Of a DNA stretch of 45,649 bases, positions 16,323 through 24,527 are shown in pieces. The stretch covers positions 1 through 45,649 of the forward strand of contig CALQFM020000029.1 in assembly GCA_943329845.2 (NCBI GenBank), given 5' to 3'. A program made the translations under genes and the position numbers. Positions within the stretch are counted from its first letter, which is position 1, and every line of letters begins with the position of its first letter. The notes under the pieces were generated by a model. That model searched no databases. It was not told the origin of the DNA and was given only the letters and a program-made list of their open reading frames with translations. This DNA is from Candidatus Kuenenia stuttgartensis. GTDB lineage: Bacteria; Pseudomonadota; Alphaproteobacteria; SMXS01.

Positions 16323-17738
16323 TCATTCGTCGCCGGGTGTGACAACTTTGCCCGGATTGAGGGTGTTCTGCGGGTCCAGAGTCCGCTTCAGCCGGTGCAT
16401 CAGCTCGATCTCGACAGGGCTCTTGTAGCGGACGATCTCGTCGACCTTGAGCTGGCCGACTCCGTGCTCGGCACTGATGCTGCCGCCCAGCATGGCGGCG
16501 ATGTCGTGGACCTTTTCGCTCATGGCGGCCCAACCGTCGAGAAAGACCTGTTTGTCCATGCCGACGGGCTGGCTGACGTTGAAGTGAATGTTGCCGTCGC
16601 CCATGTGGCCGAAAGGCACCGGGCGGCAGCCGGGAACCAGCGCCGTGACCGAAGCCGAGGCGGCGGCGATGAACTCGGGAATGCGGCCGATCGGCACCGA
16701 AATGTCGTGCTTGATGCTGCCGCCTTCGTATTTCTGCGACTCGGACAGGTCCTCGCGCAGCTTCCACAGATCGCCGCGCTGGGCCTTCGATTGGGCAATG
16801 GTTGCATCGGTGACGAGACCGGCGTCCAGCGCGCGCTCCAGCAGCGTCTCCATGGCGTCGTGGAGATCGCTGCCGGCGGCGGCCGTCGTCAGGTCAATCA
16901 GCACGTACCACGGCGACGGCGCCGCCAGCGGATCCCGGTTCCCCGTCATGTGACCCACCACGAAGTCGAGGCCGATGCGCGGGATCAGCTCGAAGCTGCT
17001 AACCCGGTCGCCGGATGCTTCCCGGGCCAGCGACAGCAGCGCGACCGCCTCGGCGACGCCAGGCACCGCGGCCAGCGCGGTTTCCTGCTGTCGGGGTGCT
17101 GGAAACAGTTTGAGCACGGCGGCGGTGATGATGCCCAGCGTGCCCTCGGAGCCTATAAACAGCTGCTTGAGGTCGTAGCCGGTGTTGTCCTTGCGCAGCG
17201 CCTTCAGGCCGTTCCAGATGCGCCCGTCGGCCAGCACCACCTCGAGCCCCAGTACCAGGTCGCGGGCGTTACCGTAGCGCAGCACCGCGTTGCCGCCCGC
17301 ATTGGTCGACAGCACGCCGCCGATCTGCGCCGAGCCTTCCGACGCGAGGCTCAGGGGAAACAGCCGGTCCGCATCGGCGGCGGCCTGCTGCGCCGCCGCC
17401 AAGGTGCAGCCGGCCTCGAGGGTCATGATGAAGCCCTGCGGGTCGACGCCCCGGACCCGGTTCAGCCGCCCGAGTGACAGCACGATCTCGCCGGCGCCTT
17501 GATGGGGCATCGCGCCGCCGCACAGACCGGTATGTCCTCCCTGTGGTACCAGCTTCAGGCCATGCTTGGCGCAATACGCCACGACCTCTGCGACCTGGTA
17601 GGTATCGCGGGGCCGGGCGACCAGCGGCGTGTCGCCGTGCCAGCGGTCGCGCCACTCGGTCAGGTAGGGCGCGATGTCGGCCGCGTCGTCGATATAGCCG
17701 CCGGTCCCGAGCAGCTGCTTTAGCGCGTCGAGGCTCAT
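16323..17738 (-). CDS. FAD-binding oxidoreductase, D-2-hydroxyglutarate/D-lactate dehydrogenase type
   Basis: The 471-residue protein has the VAO-type FAD domain (PQGGHTGLCGG near 64-74, SLASEGSAQIGGVLSTNAGG near 128-147, GSEGTLGIIT near 195) and the FAD-oxidase C-terminal domain. The metal-site motif GHMGDGNIHFN is near 370 and SAEHGVGQLK near 415. Members oxidise D-2-hydroxyacids such as D-2-hydroxyglutarate, D-lactate or glycolate and pass electrons to a quinone or ETF. Lack of neighbouring glcE/glcF-type subunits favours the single-chain hydroxyglutarate/lactate type. Its start overlaps the tsaC stop by four bases, a recurrent alphaproteobacterial pairing. Confidence 0.85.
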   Translation of the reverse strand: MSLDALKQLLGTGGYIDDAADIAPYLTEWRDRWHGDTPLVARPRDTYQVAEVVAYCAKHGLKLVPQGGHTGLCGGAMPHQGAGEIVLSLGRLNRVRGVDPQGFIMTLEAGCTLAAAQQAAADADRLFPLSLASEGSAQIGGVLSTNAGGNAVLRYGNARDLVLGLEVVLADGRIWNGLKALRKDNTGYDLKQLFIGSEGTLGIITAAVLKLFPAPRQQETALAAVPGVAEAVALLSLAREASGDRVSSFELIPRIGLDFVVGHMTGNRDPLAAPSPWYVLIDLTTAAAGSDLHDAMETLLERALDAGLVTDATIAQSKAQRGDLWKLREDLSESQKYEGGSIKHDISVPIGRIPEFIAAASASVTALVPGCRPVPFGHMGDGNIHFNVSQPVGMDKQVFLDGWAAMSEKVHDIAAMLGGSISAEHGVGQLKVDEIVRYKSPVEIELMHRLKRTLDPQNTLNPGKVVTPGDE

Positions 17739-18712
17739 GGGCGGCCCTCCCGAGGCGCGGCGGCGCGGCGCAGCCGGTCGTTGACGGCTAGGCCCAGGCC
17801 GGTCTCAGGGATGGGCATGACGGCGATGCAGGAGACGCCCGGATGATCCAGCGCCCGCAGCATGGCGAACAGGTTGGCGGCCGCCTCGGTCGGATCGGCC
17901 GACGGGCTGAGGTTGAGAGTGATCCGCGCCCCCGGGAGCGGCGACCCGAACGCCAGCAGCGCCTCGCCGTCGCGGACCTCCAGCGCGTCCAGCCGAACGG
18001 CGGCGTCGGGCGCATAATGGCTGCTGAGTTGGCCCGGCGCGGTGACGCCGTCCTCGGGCGCATGGCGACGCAGCGTCGTGCCGGCCAGGTCCTCGATGTC
18101 CTCGACGGCGATACCGCCCGGCCGGAGGAGCACGGCGACCTCGCCCTCGAAGCCGACGATGGTGGATTCCAGCCCGACCGTGCAGGGCCCGCCATCGACC
18201 ACCAGCGCCAGCGGCAGCTCCTCGATCACGTGCCGCGCGGTGGTGGGGCTGACATGGCCCGACCGGTTGGCGCTGGGCGCGGCGAGCGGTCCGCCGAAGG
18301 CGCGCAGGATGTCGCGTGCCACGGGATGGGCGGGCATGCGGATCGCCAGCGTGTCCAGACCCGCCGAGGCAAGCAGCGACACCCTGCAGCCGTCGCGGCG
18401 CGGCAGCACCAGAGTCAGCGGCCCTGGCCAGAACCGGGCGGCGATGCGCCGGGCGAGCGGGTTCATCTCGACCAGCGCCTCGGCCTGCGCCATGTCGGCC
18501 ACATGGATGATCAGCGGGTTGAAGGTCGGCCGGCCCTTCATCTCGAAGATGCGGGCCACGGCCCGGTCGTCGCAGGCGTCGGCGGCGAGCCCGTAGACGG
18601 TCTCGGTCGGCAGGCCGATGGGCTGACCTGCGCGCAGCAGGGCGACGGCGCGGGCGGTGGTCGCCGGGCCGGCCTTGAAGATCGCGTGCTCGCTGGGCGC
18701 GGGTCTGTTCAT
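17735..18712 (-). CDS. tsaC: L-threonylcarbamoyladenylate synthase (TsaC/Sua5)
   Basis: This makes threonylcarbamoyl-AMP for the universal t6A37 modification of ANN-decoding tRNAs. The 325-residue protein has the YrdC domain (about 12-205): RAGQPIGLPTETVYGLAADA, KGRPTFNPLIIHV, LAIRMPAHP and APSANRSGHVSPTTA. The extra Sua5 C-terminal domain (about 220-315) makes it the long form. I chose the ATG at 18712. The longer frame would need a TTG at 18742, which lies inside a small hairpin (CGCTTTG, GGG, CAAAGCG at 18730-18746). Four-base overlap with the next gene indicates translational coupling. Confidence 0.9.
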   Translation of the reverse strand: MNRPAPSEHAIFKAGPATTARAVALLRAGQPIGLPTETVYGLAADACDDRAVARIFEMKGRPTFNPLIIHVADMAQAEALVEMNPLARRIAARFWPGPLTLVLPRRDGCRVSLLASAGLDTLAIRMPAHPVARDILRAFGGPLAAPSANRSGHVSPTTARHVIEELPLALVVDGGPCTVGLESTIVGFEGEVAVLLRPGGIAVEDIEDLAGTTLRRHAPEDGVTAPGQLSSHYAPDAAVRLDALEVRDGEALLAFGSPLPGARITLNLSPSADPTEAAANLFAMLRALDHPGVSCIAVMPIPETGLGLAVNDRLRRAAAPREGRP

Positions 18713-18837
18713 CCGCGCTATATCTAAATCGCTTTGGGGCAAAGCGGAACGCTTGCTGTTGCCTGTCCAAATCGTGGTTGGTTTCGCCGGGCTTCCTCTC
18801 TACGATGCCCGGAACCTGATTACCGCTCGGTAAAGAC

Positions 18838-19941
18838 GTGGATAAGCCCAGCCTCACCTACCCATTCGACGACCTGCCGGCTCCCGGCACGACCCGCGTG
18901 ATCGCGCCCGGCATCAAGTGGCTGCAGATGCCGCTGCCCTTCGCGCTCGATCACATCAACCTCTACCTGCTCGAGGACGGCGATGGCTGGGTGCTGGTCG
19001 ATACCGGCATCCGCGGCGACAAGACCCGCGACTTCTGGCTGCAGATCTTCGACAACGAGCTGGACGGCAAGCCGATCACCCGCGTGATCGCCACCCACAT
19101 GCATCCGGATCATCTTGGCCAGGCGGGCTGGCTGTGCCGGCATTTCAACGCGCCGCTGCTGATGAGCCGGACCGAATATTTCTACGCCCGCACCTTCTCC
19201 AACGAGAACGCGCGTGTGCTGCCGCCCGAGGCGATCCTGTTCTACGAGCGCGGTGGCATCCCGGAACCCATCCTTGCGGAGATCCGGTCGCGGGGCTGGG
19301 GTGGCTTCAGCAACAATGTGGAGCCGCTGCCGATCGGCTACCACCGGCTGATCGACAGCCAGGTCATCACCATCGGCGGCCGGAAATGGCGCGTCGTTAC
19401 CGGCAGCGGCCATTCGCCGGAGCACGTCTGCCTCTATTGCGACGAACTCGACGTGCTGATCTCGGGCGACCAGGTGCTGCCGCGCATCACCTCGAACGTC
19501 AGCGTCAACGCCAACGAGCCCGAGGAAGACCCGCTGCACTACTGGCTGGACTCGCACCGCAAGTTCCTGTCGCTGCTGCCGGACACCGCGTTCGTCCTGC
19601 CGTCGCACAACCGGCCGTTCTACGGGCTGCACGCGCGGCTGCTCTACCTGATCGACCACCACGAGGACCGCATGCTGGCGTGCGAGGAGAAGTGCGTCAC
19701 GCCGCAGACCGCCCATGAGCTGCTGCCGGTGATGTTCTCGCGCGAGCTGGACTCGTTCCAGATCATGCTGGCGCTGGGCGAATGCATCGCCCATCTGCAC
19801 TGCCTGATGGGCCGCGGCCGGCTGGAACGGTTCCTCGACCAGGATGGCCGCTACCGCTACCGCAGCATCGATCCGAGCCTCGCCCAGCGCGCTCATCCGG
19901 GTCATCACGAAGGACCGGACGCCGCGCCGCTCATGGTGTAG
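18838..19941 (+). CDS. MBL-fold metallo-hydrolase
   Basis: The 367-residue protein has the metallo-beta-lactamase fold motifs THMHPDHLGQAG (metal site HxHxDH, near 81-92), GSGHSPEH (third His, near 190), ISGDQVLP (bridging Asp, near 214) and PSHNRPF (last His, near 260). A C-terminal helical extension of about 80 residues resembles that of lactonase and hydroxyacylglutathione-hydrolase-like members. It starts with GTG and only a weak ribosome site. The acyl-CoA synthetase gene begins 8 bp after it, so the two are likely co-transcribed, and a thioester or acyl substrate is a reasonable guess but unproven. Confidence 0.85.
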   Translation: MDKPSLTYPFDDLPAPGTTRVIAPGIKWLQMPLPFALDHINLYLLEDGDGWVLVDTGIRGDKTRDFWLQIFDNELDGKPITRVIATHMHPDHLGQAGWLCRHFNAPLLMSRTEYFYARTFSNENARVLPPEAILFYERGGIPEPILAEIRSRGWGGFSNNVEPLPIGYHRLIDSQVITIGGRKWRVVTGSGHSPEHVCLYCDELDVLISGDQVLPRITSNVSVNANEPEEDPLHYWLDSHRKFLSLLPDTAFVLPSHNRPFYGLHARLLYLIDHHEDRMLACEEKCVTPQTAHELLPVMFSRELDSFQIMLALGECIAHLHCLMGRGRLERFLDQDGRYRYRSIDPSLAQRAHPGHHEGPDAAPLMV

Positions 19942-19949
19942 GGGCCGGC

Positions 19950-21635
19950 ATGGACCGGCCCTGGCTCGCGCACTACCCGCCCAATGTGGACTGGCACCAG
20001 GCGTTCGAGCCGCGCCCCGTCTATGCCGCGCTCGACTCCGCGGCGGCGCAATGGCCGGACAACGTCCATCTCGATTTCTTCGGCCGCGAGTTCACCTACG
20101 CCCAGACCCTCGAGATGGTCGCGCGGGCGGCGAAGGGGTTCCAGAAGCTCGGCGTCGGGCCCGGCGTCAAGGTGGGCCTGTTCCTGCCCAACTGCCCGCA
20201 GCAGGTGATCAGCTACTTCGCCGTGCTGAAGACGGGCGGCGTCGTCGTCAACTACAGCCCGCTCTATTCCGAAAACGAACTGCTTTTCCAGATCGAGGAC
20301 TCGCACACCGACATCATGGTGACGCTGGACCTGGCGCTGCTCTATCCGAAGGCGCGCGACATGATCGACAAGAGCCGCGTGCGCACGCTGGTGGTGTCGC
20401 GGCTGTCCGATACCATGCCGCTGCTCAAGGGCGCCGCGTTCCGGCTGTTCAAGCGCGACGCCATCGCCGCGCGGGTGTGGGACGACCGCCAGGTCACCTG
20501 GGAAGCGCTGCTCGACAATGACAGTGCGTTCGAGCCGGCGCATGTCGATCCGGTCCAGGATATCGCCGTGCTGCAATATACCGGCGGTACCACCGGCGTA
20601 CCCAAGGGCGCCATGCTTACCCACGCCAACGTCTACATCAACGGCTGCCAGAACCGGGCGTGGTTTCCCGACTTCATGCCGGGGCAGGAAACCACTCTAG
20701 GCGCGCTGCCGTTCTTCCACGCCTTCGCCATGACCACCATTCTGGTGATGGGCACCATGACCGGCTGCCGCATCGTGCTACACCGCAAGTTCGAACTGGA
20801 CGCCGTGGTCGATGACGTCATCGCCAGGAAGCCGAGTTCGCTGCCGGGCGTGCCCACCATGTTCACCGCGCTCGCCAACCATCCCAGGGTGAACCGGCAG
20901 TCCTTCGCATCGGTGCGCTGGGCCATGTCGGGCGGCGCGCCGTTGCCTGCAGGGGTCCGCCACCACTTCGAAAGCGTGACCGGGGTGAAGATCCTGGAAG
21001 GCTACGGCCTCACCGAGTGCTCGCCGACCGCCACCTGCGGGCCGGAGGTCGGCATCAACAAGGAAGGCTCCATCGGCCTGCCGCTGCCGGGGACCGACAT
21101 CGTCATCGTCGACCGCGAGGATCCCCACAAGGTGCTGCCCGCCGGCGAGACGGGCGAGATCTGCATCGCCGGGCCGCAGGTGATGAAGGGATACTGGAAC
21201 AACCCGGACGCCACCAGCGCCGCCATCGTCGACGGCAGGCTGCGGTCCGGCGACGTGGGCTATATGGACGCGGACGGCTACACCTTCATCATCGACCGGA
21301 TGAAGGACCTGATCCTGGTCGGCGGCTTCAACGTGTTCCCGCGCATCGTCGAGGAGGCGATCCACAAGCATCCGGCGGTGAAGGAGGTCACGGTCATCGG
21401 CATACCCGACGACTATTTGGGCGAGGTGCCCAAGGCGTTCGTGGTGTTGAAGGATGGCACCGAGAGTCTGGATGCGGACAAGCTCACGGAATTCCTCCGC
21501 GGCCAGATCGGCAAGCACGAGATGCCGCGTGAAATCGAGTTTCGCAACGACCTGCCCAAGACCGCCGTCGGCAAGTTGTCGAAGAAGGAGTTGGTGGCGG
21601 AAGAGGCGGCCAAGCGGGTGAAGGCCCCGGCCTAG
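19950..21635 (+). CDS. Long-chain fatty acid-CoA ligase (AMP-binding)
   Basis: The 561-residue enzyme activates fatty acids with ATP and CoA. The ATP loop YTGGTTGVPKGAMLTHAN is near 210-227, FFHAFAMT near 255, GYGLTE (A5) near 352, RSGDVGYMDADGY (A7) near 433, DRMKDLILVGGFNVFPRIVE (A8) near 450 and the catalytic Lys in KTAVGKLSKKEL (A10) near 537. These match FadD-type ligases. Start choice: the ATG at 19950 follows the MBL gene directly. Its stop shares the palindrome CTAG with the stop of the convergent toxin gene. Confidence 0.9.
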   Translation: MDRPWLAHYPPNVDWHQAFEPRPVYAALDSAAAQWPDNVHLDFFGREFTYAQTLEMVARAAKGFQKLGVGPGVKVGLFLPNCPQQVISYFAVLKTGGVVVNYSPLYSENELLFQIEDSHTDIMVTLDLALLYPKARDMIDKSRVRTLVVSRLSDTMPLLKGAAFRLFKRDAIAARVWDDRQVTWEALLDNDSAFEPAHVDPVQDIAVLQYTGGTTGVPKGAMLTHANVYINGCQNRAWFPDFMPGQETTLGALPFFHAFAMTTILVMGTMTGCRIVLHRKFELDAVVDDVIARKPSSLPGVPTMFTALANHPRVNRQSFASVRWAMSGGAPLPAGVRHHFESVTGVKILEGYGLTECSPTATCGPEVGINKEGSIGLPLPGTDIVIVDREDPHKVLPAGETGEICIAGPQVMKGYWNNPDATSAAIVDGRLRSGDVGYMDADGYTFIIDRMKDLILVGGFNVFPRIVEEAIHKHPAVKEVTVIGIPDDYLGEVPKAFVVLKDGTESLDADKLTEFLRGQIGKHEMPREIEFRNDLPKTAVGKLSKKELVAEEAAKRVKAPA

Positions 21636-21916
21636 AAGCGATCTGGCCACCGCATGGCGCCGTGGAAGACGCGCAGTATTTCGACCGCTTGTCCTGATAC
21701 CCTGTACGGGACCAGGTAAGGCGTACCGGTGACGACAAGTTCCCTGGTGCCTTCAACGCGTCCCTTCCTGCCCGCATGGGGAAACTGGCCAAGAGACCTG
21801 GAGGCGGACTGGATGCGCCGCATGATGCGCGCGGCCGCGTCGGGGTTTTCGCTTCTCAGGTACTCACCGATCTCGATCAGATCGAGACGGGCATGCATCA
21901 GCCACCGAACCCTCAT
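21632..21916 (-). CDS. RelE/ParE family toxin
   Basis: The 94-residue basic protein matches the RelE/ParE fold. It has an N-terminal helix pair (HARLDLIEIGEYLRSENPDAAARI) and a FPHAGRKGRVEGTREL turn. The C-terminal strands include VTGTPYLVPYRVSGQAVEILRVFHGAMRWP. The GTREL and ILRVFHG pattern is closest to ParE-like toxins, which act on gyrase, but some relatives cleave ribosome-bound mRNA. It follows the antitoxin gene with a 4-base overlap. It is convergent with the acyl-CoA ligase gene. Confidence 0.85.
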   Translation of the reverse strand: MRVRWLMHARLDLIEIGEYLRSENPDAAARIMRRIQSASRSLGQFPHAGRKGRVEGTRELVVTGTPYLVPYRVSGQAVEILRVFHGAMRWPDRF

Positions 21917-22152
21917 TTCGTATATTTGTCGAAGATCGCCTCTATCTCGGCGTCATCGGCGAATTCACCGCGATCGGCGGCGGCCAGCGCTTCATTGATG
22001 CCATTGATCTGCCATTCCTGGACGTCCAGATATTGCTGGAAGGCTTCCCTCGCCAGTTCAGACTGGTCTCGACCTGTGCTTTCCGCGAGTTGACGGAGGC
22101 GGACCTTGTTTTCCGCCTCGATCCGAAAATTGATCGCTTCAAGTTTCTGCAT
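21913..22152 (-). CDS. Ribbon-helix-helix type antitoxin
   Basis: The 79-residue protein has an N-terminal strand and two helices (INFRIEAENKVRLRQLAEST, then RDQSELAREAFQQYLD) typical of CopG/RHH DNA-binding domains. An acidic C-terminal tail (ALAAADRGEFADDAEIEAIF) would wrap the toxin. The start at 22152 follows CGAGGCAG; a longer frame upstream is not antitoxin-like. It precedes and overlaps the toxin gene as usual. Two AATACAA repeats 10 bp apart lie just upstream and are a likely autoregulatory operator. Confidence 0.8.
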   Translation of the reverse strand: MQKLEAINFRIEAENKVRLRQLAESTGRDQSELAREAFQQYLDVQEWQINGINEALAAADRGEFADDAEIEAIFDKYTK

Positions 22153-22178
22153 CGGTCTGCCTCGGGACGTCGTGTTGA

Positions 22179-22195
22179 AATACAATGTAATACAA
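22179..22195 (-). promoter_or_regulatory. Likely operator/promoter of the toxin-antitoxin operon
   Basis: Two direct AATACAA heptamers (22179-22185 and 22189-22195 on the plus strand) are spaced one helical turn apart, 27 bases before the antitoxin start. They sit in an unusually AT-rich patch for this genome. On the coding strand each reads TTGTATT, which also resembles a -10. This spacing suits side-by-side RHH dimers repressing their own operon. Confidence 0.45.
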
Positions 22196-22361
22196 GATTG
22201 AATTTGACGCCAGGGAGTCAGGCGCCTTCGGCTGCTGCATCGTTCGTTCAAGACCTGCCTGCTCAGCGGGCGAAGTTACCAGTTGCCAATCGACCACCTG
22301 AACAGCGAGTGCAGACCCGTCGATCTTTGAACGGAGCCAGTTGCCCTCTATGATCGGATGC

Positions 22362-23300
22362 ATGACGACGCTGCTGGTTTCCCATAGCGACTGCCTCTAT
22401 CACGATACCTCGCCAGGCCATCCCGAATCGCCGGACCGGCTGCGGGCGGTGATGCGCGCGCTGGAGGCGGCGGAGTTCGCGCCCCTGTTGCGGGAGGAGG
22501 CGCCTTCCGCCACCGACGCGCAACTGCTGCGTGCCCATCCGCGGGAGGTGCTGCGCCTGCTCGCCGCCAAGGTCGACGAGTCGGCCATGGAGGGCTATGC
22601 GCAGATCGATGCGGACACCGTCGTCTCGCCCGGATCGTACATCGCCGCCCGACGCGCGGCCGGCGCGGTGTGCCATGCGGTGGGCGCAGTGGCGCTGGGC
22701 GAGGTGGGCAACGCATTCTGTGCGGTGCGGCCTCCCGGCCATCACGCGGAATCCCGCCGGCCCATGGGATTTTGTCTGTTCAACAATGTGGTCGTCGGCG
22801 CGCTCGAGGCCCGGGCGGTCTATGGGCTGAGGCGGATCGCCGTGGTCGACTTCGATGTCCATCATGGCAACGGCACCCAGGAGTTGTTCGAGTCCGACCC
22901 GACCCTGTTCTATGCCTCGTGCCACCAGTGGCCGTTCTATCCCGGCACCGGCCGGGCGGGCGAAACCGGCGTCGGCAACGTCGTCAACGTACCGCTGGCC
23001 GAAGGCGCCGGCGGCGCGGCTTTCCTGCGCGCGATCGGCGACAGGATCATCCCCGCGCTCGCCGACTTCCGTCCCGACCTGCTGATGATCTCGGCGGGTT
23101 TCGACGCCCATGAAAACGATCCTCTGGCCGGTTTGAACGTGGCCACGGAAGACTTCGAATCGGCCACCGATATGCTGTGCGCCGCAGCGGAACGCTTGTG
23201 CGGCGGGCGAGTCGTCTCTACTTTGGAAGGTGGATACAACCTGAAAGACCTCGCGGCGAGCGCCGCGGGGCATGTCCGTTCTCTCATGCGGCACGGCTGA
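22362..23300 (+). CDS. Histone deacetylase family protein (acetylpolyamine/acuC-like)
   Basis: The 312-residue protein carries the zinc deacetylase signature. RPPGHHAE gives the tandem catalytic His, FDVHHGNGTQE the Asp and His zinc ligands, ISAGFDAH the second Asp and LEGGYN the late loop. CLYHDTSPGHPESPDRL is near the N-terminus. Bacterial members deacetylate acetyl-lysine proteins or acetylpolyamines. The ATG at 22362 matches the usual family start; in-frame ATG at 22350 and TTG at 22341 are alternatives. It heads a run of same-strand genes with xseB, ispA and dxs, a frequent alphaproteobacterial order. Confidence 0.85.
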   Translation: MTTLLVSHSDCLYHDTSPGHPESPDRLRAVMRALEAAEFAPLLREEAPSATDAQLLRAHPREVLRLLAAKVDESAMEGYAQIDADTVVSPGSYIAARRAAGAVCHAVGAVALGEVGNAFCAVRPPGHHAESRRPMGFCLFNNVVVGALEARAVYGLRRIAVVDFDVHHGNGTQELFESDPTLFYASCHQWPFYPGTGRAGETGVGNVVNVPLAEGAGGAAFLRAIGDRIIPALADFRPDLLMISAGFDAHENDPLAGLNVATEDFESATDMLCAAAERLCGGRVVSTLEGGYNLKDLAASAAGHVRSLMRHG

Positions 23301-23333
23301 AGGCGGCAGGCGGCGGACACACAAGGAAACGTG

Positions 23334-23591
23334 ATGGCGGATACGCAGACGGCACTACCCGACGACATCGCCAGCATGACATTCGAACAGGCCCTTCAGG
23401 AACTGGAGACGGTTGTCGCCAGGCTGGAAGGGGGCCGCGTCGGGCTGGAGGAGTCGATCGAGATGTACACACGGGGAGCGCAGTTGAAACAGCATTGCGC
23501 GGCCAAGCTGGCCGACGCCCAGGCGCGGATCGAGAAGGTGGTCGTGGCCAGCGACGGAAGCCTTTCGGCGCAACCTGCGGATATCGGGTAA
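23334..23591 (+). CDS. xseB: Exodeoxyribonuclease VII small subunit
   Basis: The 85-residue protein has the full XseB pattern: IASMTFEQALQELETVVARLEGG, SIEMYTRGAQLKQHCAAKLADAQ and a short variable tail. It pairs with XseA (not in the window) to degrade single-stranded DNA to oligonucleotides. The ATG at 23334 was preferred over GTG at 23331 because AAGGAAA lies at a good distance. ispA follows within five bases. Confidence 0.93.
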   Translation: MADTQTALPDDIASMTFEQALQELETVVARLEGGRVGLEESIEMYTRGAQLKQHCAAKLADAQARIEKVVVASDGSLSAQPADIG

Positions 23592-23595
23592 GCCG

Positions 23596-24513
23596 GTGAC
23601 GCAGAATTTGAGCAAAACGCCCGACATCGCGGTCCTCCAGGCCGAAATGGGCAAGGTTGCCGAGGCCATCGACCTGGCGCTTGAGCGCATCCTGCCACCT
23701 GTCGAAGGCAAGGAAGGCCAGCTGATGGAGGCCATGCGGTACGCCACGCTGGCCGGCGGCAAGCGGCTGCGGCCGTTCCTGGTGCTGGCGAGCGGCACGC
23801 TGTTCGATGTGCCGACAGACCGGTCTACCCGCGTGGCGTGTGCGCTGGAATGCATCCATACCTACTCGCTGGTGCATGACGACCTGCCCTGCATGGACGA
23901 CGACGACCTGCGCCGCGGCATGCCGACGACCCACAGGAAATTTGACGAGGCGACGGCGGTGCTGGCGGGCGACGCGCTGCTGACCTATGCCTTCGAGATC
24001 GTCTCCGATCCTCGCACCCATCACGATCCGCTGGTGCGGGCCGAACTGGTGCACGCCATGGCCCGCGAGGCCGGCGCCCACGGCATGGTCGGCGGCCAGA
24101 TGATCGACCTGCTGGCCGAGACCGAGGAGCTCGACATGGGCACGGTCATCCGGCTGCAGCAGATGAAGACCGGCGCGCTGATCCGCTTCGCCGTCGAGGC
24201 CGGCGCCATCATGGGCCGTGCCGGCGAGGACCAGCGCCAGGCGCTGCAGAACTATGCCCACGATCTCGGGCTCGCGTTCCAGATCGTCGACGACCTGCTC
24301 GACGTGGAAGGCACCGAGGCGGAAGTGGGCAAAAAGGTGGGCAAGGACGGCGATGCCGGCAAGGCGACGTTCGTCTCGCTGCTCGGCGTCGAGCGCGCCC
24401 GCACCCAGGCCCAGATGCTGGCAGATCAGGCCGGCGTCCACCTGGACATGTTCGACGAGCGGGCCGAGTTGCTCCGCCTGCTGCCCCATTTCGTCATAAA
24501 CCGCCGGCATTGA
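23596..24513 (+). CDS. ispA: Polyprenyl (farnesyl/geranylgeranyl) diphosphate synthase
   Basis: The 305-residue prenyl transferase condenses IPP with allylic diphosphates to make C15 or C20 products. GGKRLRPFL is near 54-62, the first aspartate-rich motif is [15 protein letters not shown] (Asp95-Asp96 onward, DDx4D spacing), then GGQMIDLL near 172. The second Asp motif is [10 protein letters not shown] near 232. Spacing and length match bacterial IspA. It starts with GTG. Its position between xseB and dxs fits supply of precursors for quinones, hopanoids and undecaprenyl carriers. Confidence 0.92.
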   Translation: MTQNLSKTPDIAVLQAEMGKVAEAIDLALERILPPVEGKEGQLMEAMRYATLAGGKRLRPFLVLASGTLFDVPTDRSTRVACALECIHTYSLVHDDLPCMDDDDLRRGMPTTHRKFDEATAVLAGDALLTYAFEIVSDPRTHHDPLVRAELVHAMAREAGAHGMVGGQMIDLLAETEELDMGTVIRLQQMKTGALIRFAVEAGAIMGRAGEDQRQALQNYAHDLGLAFQIVDDLLDVEGTEAEVGKKVGKDGDAGKATFVSLLGVERARTQAQMLADQAGVHLDMFDERAELLRLLPHFVINRRH

Positions 24514-24527
24514 AAGTTGGCCGCCCG

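Noticed and set aside
18713-18742. Extended tsaC start at TTG 18742
   Set aside because: The TTG lies in a small hairpin and adds residues not seen in the family; the ATG at 18712 is preferred.
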